Virus record (IMG/VR): IMGVR_UViG_3300027728_000072
Location: 1 to 27,205 of that record
Origin: a virus
Length of the DNA: 27,205 nucleotides
Strand: one strand, 5' to 3'
Positions 14,621 through 19,687 of the stretch are shown piece by piece (position 1 is the first letter of the stretch; every line of letters starts with the position of its first letter). Under the pieces are notes generated by a model. That model searched no databases. It saw nothing but the letters and a program-made list of their open reading frames with translations, and was not told where the DNA came from. A program made the translations under genes and the position numbers.

Positions 14621-14796
14621 CCGCAACCCTAATGACCTTCCGCCAACTCATTGATAGCGCTAACGAGAGCGACTACTGGGAGGAGAGCGCGTTGGAGTAC
14701 ATAAGCGACTACAGCGTCCCGCTTGTATCGCATTCAAGGGAGACGATTTACCGTGCAGCGTGGCTTGCGGGTTGGCGCCCCGGCAATGCGTGTTAG
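14617..14796 (+). CDS. 59-aa hypothetical protein
   Basis: Short ORF read by eye: ATG at 14617 overlaps the previous stop (ATGA), TAG at 14794-14796. The product begins MTATLMTFRQLIDSANESDY and ends WLAGWRPGNAC. The fourth ATGA-coupled gene in a row here (14103, 14360, 14617), so the coupling is the main evidence. The fold cannot be named. Confidence 0.55.
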   Translation: MTATLMTFRQLIDSANESDYWEESALEYISDYSVPLVSHSRETIYRAAWLAGWRPGNAC

Positions 14797-14805
14797 CAGG
14801 GGGTT

Positions 14806-14815
14806 GGCAATCTAG
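14806..14815 (+). promoter_or_regulatory. Leader motif GGCAATCTAG
   Basis: Copy of the pre-gene element, 20 nt before the ATG of the TerS-like gene at 14836. A short GTGCG/CGCAC pair follows (14816-14830) and could form a hairpin. Confidence 0.4.
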
Positions 14816-14835
14816 TGCGTAACCGCGCACATTAA

Positions 14836-15285
14836 ATGTCCACCGAGCCCCGTACCACCGACGACTTACTGGCGGACTACGGCAGCACCGATCCAGTAGG
14901 TGATAACGAAGACGACAACATTGCAGAAGTAGATGATACTCCCAAGCGCAGAGTTGCATTCACTGCGATGGAAATAGCCGAGCAAGTTTATCAATGTCAG
15001 AATTGGTTAGCGGAAGGAATACGCCCAAATCTTATTAGGCAGCGGTGCGCAGATAGGTGGGGGTTAGCAACAAGAACCTCTGAGCACAGGATGTCAGCGG
15101 CCCGGCGTCAGATGATCGCAGACATAAATGTTATGGACAGGAGTGAGAAAGTCAGTGAATTAATTGAGAAGTTAGAGACTGTGATTGCCCATGCGATTGA
15201 GAACGGCGCGGGTTCAAATGCGATTGGTGCGATGCGCCTGCAAACAGAGCTGCTGCAGTTGAACAACAAGCACCGCGCCATCTAA
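14836..15285 (+). CDS. Candidate small terminase subunit (TerS-like, HTH)
   Basis: 149 aa, ATG at 14836. An acidic N-terminus (about 1-35) precedes a helix-turn-helix-like segment: QVYQCQNWLAEGIRPNLIRQ, then CADRWGLATRTSEHRMSAAR. The C-terminal part is helical (SELIEKLETVIAHAIENG, AIGAMRLQTELLQLNNK). An N-terminal HTH plus helical oligomerisation core is the general TerS layout, and cyanophage TerS candidates look like this. TerS would recognise the packaging site. It is unusually far (about 3 kb) from TerL. Three 23-bp tandem repeats begin immediately at its stop codon and are candidate binding sites. It could also be a transcription regulator. Confidence 0.6.
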   Translation: MSTEPRTTDDLLADYGSTDPVGDNEDDNIAEVDDTPKRRVAFTAMEIAEQVYQCQNWLAEGIRPNLIRQRCADRWGLATRTSEHRMSAARRQMIADINVMDRSEKVSELIEKLETVIAHAIENGAGSNAIGAMRLQTELLQLNNKHRAI

Positions 15286-15352
15286 AAAACGCATTCAAGC
15301 CTCGCCAAAAACTGCATTCATTAGGCGTCAAAAATCGCATTCATATAGGCTT
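15284..15352. repeat. Three 23-bp tandem repeats (A5-N2-GCATTCA-N9)
   Basis: Units at 15284-15306, 15307-15329 and 15330-15352. Each has an A-run of at least five, two variable bases, the invariant heptamer GCATTCA (15291, 15314, 15337) and nine less conserved bases. The exact 23-bp spacing, about two helical turns, puts all copies on nearly one face of the DNA. The last unit runs into the -35 box of the promoter at 15351. Likely a binding array for an activator, repressor or TerS. Confidence 0.7.
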
Positions 15353-15379
15353 GACACCCCAGCCAACAACGTCTAGGAT
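15351..15379 (+). promoter_or_regulatory. Sigma-70 promoter, TTGACA-17-TAGGAT
   Basis: TTGACA at 15351-15356 matches the -35 consensus fully; TAGGAT at 15374-15379 is a fair -10 with 17-bp spacing. Transcription would start near 15386. It is the clearest promoter in the window. A-tracts in the repeats directly upstream could act as an UP element. Confidence 0.7.
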
Positions 15380-15385
15380 TAGGTT

Positions 15386-15531
15386 GCTTCCGCAGAGGCT
15401 AAGGGGGGACTGGCGTTGAATCTAAGCGCCGCCCCCCGGATTTCCTCCAAGCACAACTACACCCAGTTCTTATTCAGACTTCCACCCCTAGGGTTGAATT
15501 AGCGGGGGCAGTATTCCAGCCCCCCGCTTTT
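15386..15531 (+). ncRNA. Predicted small phage RNA (about 146 nt)
   Basis: A consensus promoter is followed about 150 bp later by an intrinsic terminator, with no credible ORF between. The predicted RNA has a strong hairpin at 15403-15437 (G6, an ACT bulge, GGCG, a loop, CGCC, a bulged G, C6), an open middle with CCCCTAGGG (15485-15493), and the terminator stem. It does not match tRNA, tmRNA or a riboswitch I know. It could be a regulatory or packaging-linked RNA, or an attenuated leader for the short ORF at 15545. Prediction is from sequence only. Confidence 0.5.
15501..15531 (+). terminator. Intrinsic terminator of the small RNA
   Basis: AGCGGGGG (15501-15508) pairs with CCCCCGCT (15521-15528), loop of 12 nt, then TTTT. 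It ends the transcript from the 15351 promoter. Confidence 0.75.
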
Positions 15532-15544
15532 AATCGGTCACATA

Positions 15545-15733
15545 ATGGACGCAAAATCAGCGCCACCCTTAGCGCAGGTCACCGCGCAAGTGCCCGAGCA
15601 GGTCACCGGGCAAGTCAGCGAGCAGGTCGTCCTGGCCATAAAAAAGCCCCCATTGCTGGGGGCGTTAGCGCCAAGATTAAAAGGGGGGGTCGGGTGGTTG
15701 GGTGTATTTGGTGGAGAGGCGGAATTTGGTTAG
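15545..15733 (+). CDS. Doubtful short ORF with 24-bp repeats
   Basis: 62 codons, ATG at 15545, 13 bp after the terminator. Its first half is repetitive (AQVTAQVPEQVTGQVSEQVV) because of an in-frame 24-bp tandem repeat at 15574-15629. The second half is read through the minus-strand terminator and into the 3' end of the minus gene at 15677, and looks non-native (KGGVGWLGVFGG). It may be a decayed gene fragment or no gene at all. Some helicase-like proteins end with similar QV repeats, but this is too short to judge. Confidence 0.22.
   Translation: MDAKSAPPLAQVTAQVPEQVTGQVSEQVVLAIKKPPLLGALAPRLKGGVGWLGVFGGEAEFG
15574..15629. repeat. 24-bp tandem repeat, about 2.3 units
   Basis: Units at 15574-15597 and 15598-15621, differing at a few positions, plus a partial GCAGGTC copy at 15622-15628. 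Each full unit starts GCAGGTCACC and contains GCAAGT. It sits 40 bp after the small-RNA terminator. Confidence 0.6.
15640..15663 (-). terminator. Intrinsic terminator for the minus-strand block
   Basis: Read on the minus strand: GCCCCC (15663-15658), six-base loop, GGGGGC (15651-15646), then six T (15645-15640). It lies 14 bp past the stop of the last gene in the minus-strand block and ends that operon. Confidence 0.8.
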
Positions 15734-16072
15734 GGGGGCGCTAATGGCTCGCCGTAATTGTGCCACCGCTGACAAATGCGCCTTAGTGGCGGTTATGGCC
15801 AGCTTTATCTCACCGGCGGCGATAGATTGGCCAGCAATTAACTCAAGCCTGTGAAGGCTGAGCGAGGCTAGTTGATCTAACTCTACGGGGTTCAAATCTT
15901 CGCATAACTGCAGGGCCGCCAAATTAACATAGCGCCTAGCCTGCCTAAGACTCACCCCGAATTCAGACGATAAAAGGGCCGCGGCGTAAGCCGAGCCCTT
16001 GCCATCATTTAACAAAGCAAGGGCAGCGGCTACCCGCCCCCCCTGTTCTCTATCAGTTGAGCGCCTAGCCAT
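15677..16072 (-). CDS. HTH protein, TerS-like outline
   Basis: 131 aa, ATG at 16070-16072. N-terminal basic segment, then GGRVAAALALLNDGKGSAYA and SEFGVSLRQARRYVNLAAL, a helix-turn-helix-like pair, followed by helices with RLELIAGQSIAAGEIK and THLSAVAQLRRAI-like repeats (KAHLSAVAQLRRAI). The layout is the same as in the TerS candidate at 14836: HTH near the N-terminus then a helical core. It could be a second TerS-type or a regulator derived from one. It is the last gene of the minus block, overlaps the preceding gene by 8 bases and ends just before a strong terminator. The repeats at 15284 lie near its end. Confidence 0.55.
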   Translation of the reverse strand: MARRSTDREQGGRVAAALALLNDGKGSAYAAALLSSEFGVSLRQARRYVNLAALQLCEDLNPVELDQLASLSLHRLELIAGQSIAAGEIKLAITATKAHLSAVAQLRRAISAPLTKFRLSTKYTQPPDPPF

Positions 16073-16787
16073 CTAAATGGCACAACTCACCAATGCGCGA
16101 CCTACTAGCGCCATGCGCCCATATCGCAACATCCGCCGTTGACCCGTCACACAATCCACAGGTCGCACAATTGGTTTTATGGCCACGCTCAGCGGATGCG
16201 GCGCAGTGGACCGTACCGGCCGGGTCCGGCGCGCCTAATGGCAACACTGTGAACGTGTTCCATCCGGCGGCCTTAGCATCGCTTAAATCTTGCAGTGAAT
16301 CGCAGGACGCTTGCACGGTACCTTTTAGCCATGCACCAACGGGCCGGCGCCATTGGTGGGTATATCCCGTGCGAACTACTACGCCTGGCAGGATCGCTTC
16401 CCATATCCACCTAGGCACGGCGGCCGGATCACCGGCACTGCCTATTCTTAAATCACGGCCGGCAAAATCACTAGGCATAGCGGCCGCATAACCGGCGCCA
16501 TGGTGCCAGCAATTCCAAACCGCTAGCGGCGCTTGATACCAGATTACGTAACAAGTTTTGTTGATTTTATGCGGACAATCACCGCATACACTTTCACCCT
16601 CAACGCTTTTAAAAGCTTGATGGGGTGGTATATCGGCGCGCATAATCCACGTTTGAATCATGGCGCCGGTTTTGTCGTTAGCGCTGGAATCGCTAAAGCC
16701 GGTAGCTATAACGACAATAGGCGCGCCGTCTAGCATGGAAGGACCGTGATACAAAACACGGCCGTTTGGGTTGGTAGCTTTAAGCAT
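16065..16787 (-). CDS. Cys-rich conserved phage protein (DUF7227-like)
   Basis: 240 aa, ATG at 16785-16787. Recognisable features: NDKTGAMIQTWIMRADIPPH, then VCGDCPHKINKTCYVIWYQA and PLAVWNCWHHGAGY, GDPAAVPRWIWEAI, TGYTHQWRR and a C-terminal cysteine set (HCAAS ... CATCGLCDG). This set of motifs belongs to a phage protein family common in actinobacteriophages (DUF7227 as I recall); function unknown. Eight or more cysteines suggest one or two metal sites. The gene is dense in GC palindromes (GGCGCC, two GGCGCGCC, one GCGGCCGC), unlike its neighbours, which suggests separate acquisition. It overlaps both neighbours by 8 bases. Confidence 0.7.
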   Translation of the reverse strand: MLKATNPNGRVLYHGPSMLDGAPIVVIATGFSDSSANDKTGAMIQTWIMRADIPPHQAFKSVEGESVCGDCPHKINKTCYVIWYQAPLAVWNCWHHGAGYAAAMPSDFAGRDLRIGSAGDPAAVPRWIWEAILPGVVVRTGYTHQWRRPVGAWLKGTVQASCDSLQDLSDAKAAGWNTFTVLPLGAPDPAGTVHCAASAERGHKTNCATCGLCDGSTADVAIWAHGASRSRIGELCHLDG

Positions 16788-17037
16788 TGGTTTTGTAGGG
16801 ATTAAAAGGGTTAGTTGAATTTGGAAAGTGTTGCCAAACGGGATGTGGTTCTGCAGGTAGCCAATCGGGCCTGATCTGCAAAGCTTGTGGCACGTTATGA
16901 AGTAACCGAAACAGTGAACGGCGGCGCCTTAACACTTCATCCCTAGAATCATCGGCCCATAGTTTGGCTAACAACTTCTCACACTTCATAATCTCAAGCG
17001 CTAAGACTTCAGAACGGGTAACAGATAATTTTTGCAT
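16780..17037 (-). CDS. Hypothetical helical protein (85 aa)
   Basis: ATG at 17035-17037. The N-terminal half is a charged helix (SEVLALEIMKCEKLLAKLWA, then DEVLRRRRSLFRLLHNVP), the C-terminal half is proline/asparagine-rich (NSTNPFNPYKTN). Overlaps the Cys-rich gene by 8 bases and follows its upstream neighbour by 2 bases. No family recognised. Confidence 0.5.
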   Translation of the reverse strand: MQKLSVTRSEVLALEIMKCEKLLAKLWADDSRDEVLRRRRSLFRLLHNVPQALQIRPDWLPAEPHPVWQHFPNSTNPFNPYKTNA

Positions 17038-17039
17038 GA

Positions 17040-17288
17040 TTAAATAGTGTTTAGATCAAAATCGCCGCCGCTTAATTTGGTAGCGCTGATATACCAGCCA
17101 TGGAAATTAGCTGTTTCGTTATCAGACCATGGGCGCGCTTTGCAACGCATGGCACGGTATGAGTCGGGATGGCTCGCATGCTCAAACCAAACTGATTTTG
17201 TGGTTCTTTTAATGCAGCGAACAGGAAAGTCGCCATGGGCGCATGAAAGCGCGCCGTAATAGGTTTGGCCTACAGTGAAGGTAATCAC
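17040..17288 (-). CDS. Small beta-rich phage protein (82 aa)
   Basis: Begins MITFTVGQTYYGALSCAHGD, then FPVRCIKRTTKSVWFE and a YRAMRCKARPWSDNETANFH region with ISATKL. The 'F.vG.tY....D....f.v..Rt.k.v.f' outline is a common small phage/plasmid protein pattern, probably a beta barrel-like fold; function unknown. It overlaps its upstream neighbour by four bases (ATGA) and is followed by the 85-aa gene after 2 bp. Confidence 0.55.
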   Translation of the reverse strand: MITFTVGQTYYGALSCAHGDFPVRCIKRTTKSVWFEHASHPDSYRAMRCKARPWSDNETANFHGWYISATKLSGGDFDLNTI

Positions 17289-17485
17289 AGCGCCACCCCC
17301 TGCAATGCTTCAAAGCGCTCAACTGCCTCAATGGTGTAGCACTGCAGCTCGTTAAATCCTTCAAACTCTGCGATCACATCGCCGCAGGCATCAACCAGCT
17401 GGTAAACAGTGCACCTGTCCTCTGCAATGGTGCAAATAGTGCAATGGGTAGATTCTTCTAATCTGTGGCGGTAGTCGTGTTTCAT
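17285..17485 (-). CDS. Hypothetical protein with Cys pairs (66 aa)
   Basis: ATG at 17483-17485. Contains THCTICTIAEDRCTVYQLVD and a second half (FEGFNELQCYTIEAVERFEA). CTIC followed by further Cys and His might bind metal, but no known site is matched. A (TG)8 dinucleotide run (17489-17504) lies right before the start, in the place of a leader. Confidence 0.5.
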   Translation of the reverse strand: MKHDYRHRLEESTHCTICTIAEDRCTVYQLVDACGDVIAEFEGFNELQCYTIEAVERFEALQGVAL

Positions 17486-17488
17486 TGT

Positions 17489-17504
17489 TGTGTGTGTGTG
17501 TGTG
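17489..17504. repeat. (TG)8 dinucleotide repeat
   Basis: Eight TG units, bordered by TTGT and TTGGGTGTG, in the 30-bp gap between two minus-strand genes, immediately upstream of the start at 17485. Slippage here could change leader length. Confidence 0.7.
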
Positions 17505-17515
17505 TTGGGTGTGAA

Positions 17516-17653
17516 TTAGCGACCCCATGCCATTAGCTGGCAAGTGGTGAGATTGTGGCGGGCGCTGCACTGTTTAAGCGCTGCATTAGTTGAAGGCTGA
17601 AGCGCTGCTAGGCATAAAACAAAGCCGGCGATTAGCAGATAGGAGAGGCGCAC
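17516..17653 (-). CDS. 45-aa predicted exported protein
   Basis: Short ORF read by eye: GTG at 17651-17653, TAA at 17516-17518. The product begins MRLSYLLIAGFVLCLAALQP and ends CSARHNLTTCQLMAWGR. A basic start, a hydrophobic core of about 15 residues and a likely signal-peptidase site after STNA give a convincing signal peptide; no lipobox fits. The mature part would be about 22 residues with two cysteines, possibly disulphide-linked. Very small secreted 'C.a..hs..tC' proteins occur in phages, with unknown role. It starts two bases after the stop of the one-TM gene upstream. A periplasmic or superinfection-related role is possible. Confidence 0.55.
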   Translation of the reverse strand: MRLSYLLIAGFVLCLAALQPSTNAALKQCSARHNLTTCQLMAWGR

Positions 17654-17655
17654 GA

Positions 17656-17814
17656 TTAGCGCCCCCCGGCTTGTATAAGGGCTGCGTGTTGATACGCTTT
17701 GGTGGATTGAATAGCTCGTTCAACTTTTATAAAACAATCGATGGAGACGATGGTTAAATAAAGGCCCGCCAGATAAACGGGGGCGAACCACAAAGCGTTC
17801 TTAAGTGTTTGCAT
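17656..17814 (-). CDS. 52-aa one-TM protein
   Basis: ATG at 17812-17814 (MQTLKNALWFAPVYLAGLYL) is preferred over an upstream in-frame start at 17874, whose extra 20 residues are Ala/Pro-rich and uninformative. One TM helix spans about residues 8-27, followed by a basic and polar tail (KVERAIQSTKAYQHAALIQ). It is the first clear gene of the minus block, two bases ahead of the small exported protein. The pair of a membrane and an exported peptide could work together, in a lysis or exclusion role, but this is a guess from order only. Confidence 0.5.
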   Translation of the reverse strand: MQTLKNALWFAPVYLAGLYLTIVSIDCFIKVERAIQSTKAYQHAALIQAGGR

Positions 17815-18227
17815 TTGAGAGAATCCGCAGGGGGTGATTGAGGGAGCCGGCGCCAATGGCGCAGCGGCAAACAAAGGGCGAAAATTCCTTCCCTCGATTC
17901 GATTCTAGCTAGGCAGGGTGAGAAAGTCAACAAACCCAACCCCTAAATCCGCCCCAATTCGCAGCCCGTGCAGGCCCCCCCCGGCCAGGGTCCCGCGTAT
18001 CTGTCATAGCCACAGGTACTCATGCCAAACCCGTTGCAGTGCAGCGCATCTCGCCCGTCCACAGTCCAAACCACCCCCAGGCCAGCCACCCCAGCCACCA
18101 CCCCACCCCCACCCCAATGAGGTACTAATGTACTCATCTACCCTCCCCTTCCCACTTGCAACACCCCCCATAATTGACCCTCCCTACCTAGGTACTGCAC
18201 AATTCTTAACAAAAAGCCCCTTACAGG
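17815..18227. other. C-rich gap before TerL with operator-like palindrome
   Basis: Apart from the doubtful minus ORF at 17943-18137, about 410 bases lack clear genes. The plus strand is strongly C-rich at 17970-18120. It holds a G-quadruplex-type pattern on the minus strand (C-runs at 18089-18092, 18101-18104, 18106-18110, 18112-18115). Further right are TTGACC (18174-18179) and CACAAT (18198-18203), a weak -35/-10 pair with 18-bp spacing, and a perfect TACCTAGGTA (18185-18194) between them. This is probably the divergent regulatory region for the minus block and the late operon. Confidence 0.45.
17943..18137 (-). CDS. Doubtful 64-aa ORF in C-rich gap
   Basis: ATG at 18135-18137. The product starts MSTLVPHWGGGGVVAGVAGL, then has Cys-containing segments (LHCNGFGMSTCGYDRYAGPW, CTGCELGRI). 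The Gly/Val-rich start comes from the G-rich minus strand of a strongly C-skewed region, which can create such ORFs by chance. The later part looks more protein-like, and it would extend the minus block upstream, so it cannot be dismissed. Confidence 0.3.
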   Translation of the reverse strand: MSTLVPHWGGGGVVAGVAGLGVVWTVDGRDALHCNGFGMSTCGYDRYAGPWPGGACTGCELGRI

Positions 18228-19652
18228 TTGCCCCACCCCCGCTATGTCCATCCGCCCCCAATTGAGTACCCTATCTACATATGTACGTCAGCTATTCCAG
18301 TGGGAGTCCTCGGAATTGTGCCAGGCGGAAAATGTCTAGACGCGCCCATTGCAGTCAGCACCCGATGCACAACGACGTACACCGAGCTCCGCACCCGAAT
18401 CTACGAAACTCTTCTACCTCACCAGCGTGAATTTGTTGACGACACTGATCATTTAATCTTGGGTTTATGCGCAGGTTTTGGAGCGGGCAAGACCTGGGCT
18501 CTAGCCGCCAAGTGCGTATTCCTTGCGATGGACAACCCGAACACTGTTGGTGCAGTATTCGAGCCAACATTCCAGATGGTGTTGGACGTATGGGTTAGAA
18601 GCTTTGATGAATTTCTGGAGCGATTTGCGATTGACTTTGACTACCGTGCCAGCCCCCAGCCGGAGTACATCCTGCACCTGCCGCACGGCCCCTGCACATT
18701 GCTATGCCGAACATTAGAGAGCGTAAACCGAATCCGAGGCACGAACCTTGCGTTCACTTTATGCGATGAAATCGACACATCTAAGTATGAATTAGCGCAA
18801 AAGGGCAGTGAGATGATTTTGGCCCGACTACGTGGCGGCAAGAAGCCTCAATTTGCGATGGCTTCAACGCCAGAAGGCTACGGCTTCATGTGGAACACAT
18901 TCGATCAAAAAGCCGGCCCAGACCGCCATTTAATCCGGGCCAAAACAGTAGACAACCCCTACCTCCCCCCTGGCTTCATCGACTCGCTATATGCGAACTA
19001 CCCACCCCAGCTACTAGCCGCTTACCTGCAGGGCCAATTCACCGCCCTAGACAAAACAACGGTCTACTCATATTTCGACCGAGACGTTCACTGGAGTGAT
19101 GAAGAAGTCCGTGCGGAGGACACGATTTATGTAGGTCTGGACTTCAACGTCGGCACCTGTTTCATGGAAGTATGTGTAAGGCGTGGGGACATATTCCACT
19201 TTGTTGCAGAACACGTTGCAAAGGACACGCCAACAATCACGGCCCGACTCAAGGACTTATACCCAACGCACATCGACCGAGGGTTGTTGACAGTTGTGCC
19301 AGATGCCGCGAGCAAACACCGCACCACAACGAACGCAAGTGAAAGCGACCTAGCAATCCTGAAGCGCAGCGGAGTGCGGATCAAAGTATCAAACAGCAAC
19401 CCGCTCGTCGAAGACCGCGTAAACGCAGTCCAAGTCCTCCTCCTAAACAACCGCCTGCGCCTCCACCCCAGCTGTAAGTATTTAATCCGCGCCTTCGAGA
19501 CGCAGACCTACAACAGCAAGGGCACCCCGGACAAAAGCGGTAGCGGCCTTGACGACAAGAGCGGCCCGGTGGATGCCGCCGGCTACGTCCTCCACTCCCT
19601 GGCGGGCTTACGCCGCTACCAAACAGGCGGCAGCAACTTCGAGTTCAAGTAG
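18228..19652 (+). CDS. terL: Terminase large subunit
   Basis: The longest frame starts at TTG 18228 (474 aa), but its first 45 or so residues look non-native; GTG at 18300 or 18318 are in frame and more likely starts, because homology begins at about YTELRTRIYETLLPHQREF. ATPase: Walker A GLCAGFGAGKTWALAAK, Walker B TLCDEID, and MASTPEGYGFMWNTF as the coupling motif. Nuclease: YVGLDFNVGT (first Asp), VVPDAASKH (second) and GPVDAAGYVLHSL (third). It is the packaging motor that cuts and pumps DNA into the portal. Portal follows 35 bp later. The TerS candidate lies 3 kb upstream with a reversed block in between. Confidence 0.93.
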   Translation: MPHPRYVHPPPIEYPIYICTSAIPVGVLGIVPGGKCLDAPIAVSTRCTTTYTELRTRIYETLLPHQREFVDDTDHLILGLCAGFGAGKTWALAAKCVFLAMDNPNTVGAVFEPTFQMVLDVWVRSFDEFLERFAIDFDYRASPQPEYILHLPHGPCTLLCRTLESVNRIRGTNLAFTLCDEIDTSKYELAQKGSEMILARLRGGKKPQFAMASTPEGYGFMWNTFDQKAGPDRHLIRAKTVDNPYLPPGFIDSLYANYPPQLLAAYLQGQFTALDKTTVYSYFDRDVHWSDEEVRAEDTIYVGLDFNVGTCFMEVCVRRGDIFHFVAEHVAKDTPTITARLKDLYPTHIDRGLLTVVPDAASKHRTTTNASESDLAILKRSGVRIKVSNSNPLVEDRVNAVQVLLLNNRLRLHPSCKYLIRAFETQTYNSKGTPDKSGSGLDDKSGPVDAAGYVLHSLAGLRRYQTGGSNFEFK

Positions 19653-19655
19653 CAC

Positions 19656-19665
19656 GGAAACCTAG
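19656..19665 (+). promoter_or_regulatory. Leader motif GGAAACCTAG
   Basis: Pre-gene element variant, 22 nt before the portal GTG. Extended as a 15-bp exact repeat (19652-19666) with 24519-24533. Confidence 0.45.
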
Positions 19666-19687
19666 GCAATAAGCACCGAAGTACAGA

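Noticed and set aside
14203-14959. Minus ORFs opposite the zinc-ribbon and TerS-like region (14203-14442, 14366-14599, 14660-14959)
   Set aside because: They are antisense shadows of ATGA-coupled plus genes and have no recognisable motif.
16093-16491. 132-codon plus ORF opposite the Cys-rich gene
   Set aside because: The minus-strand product has clear phage-family motifs; the plus frame is a shadow.
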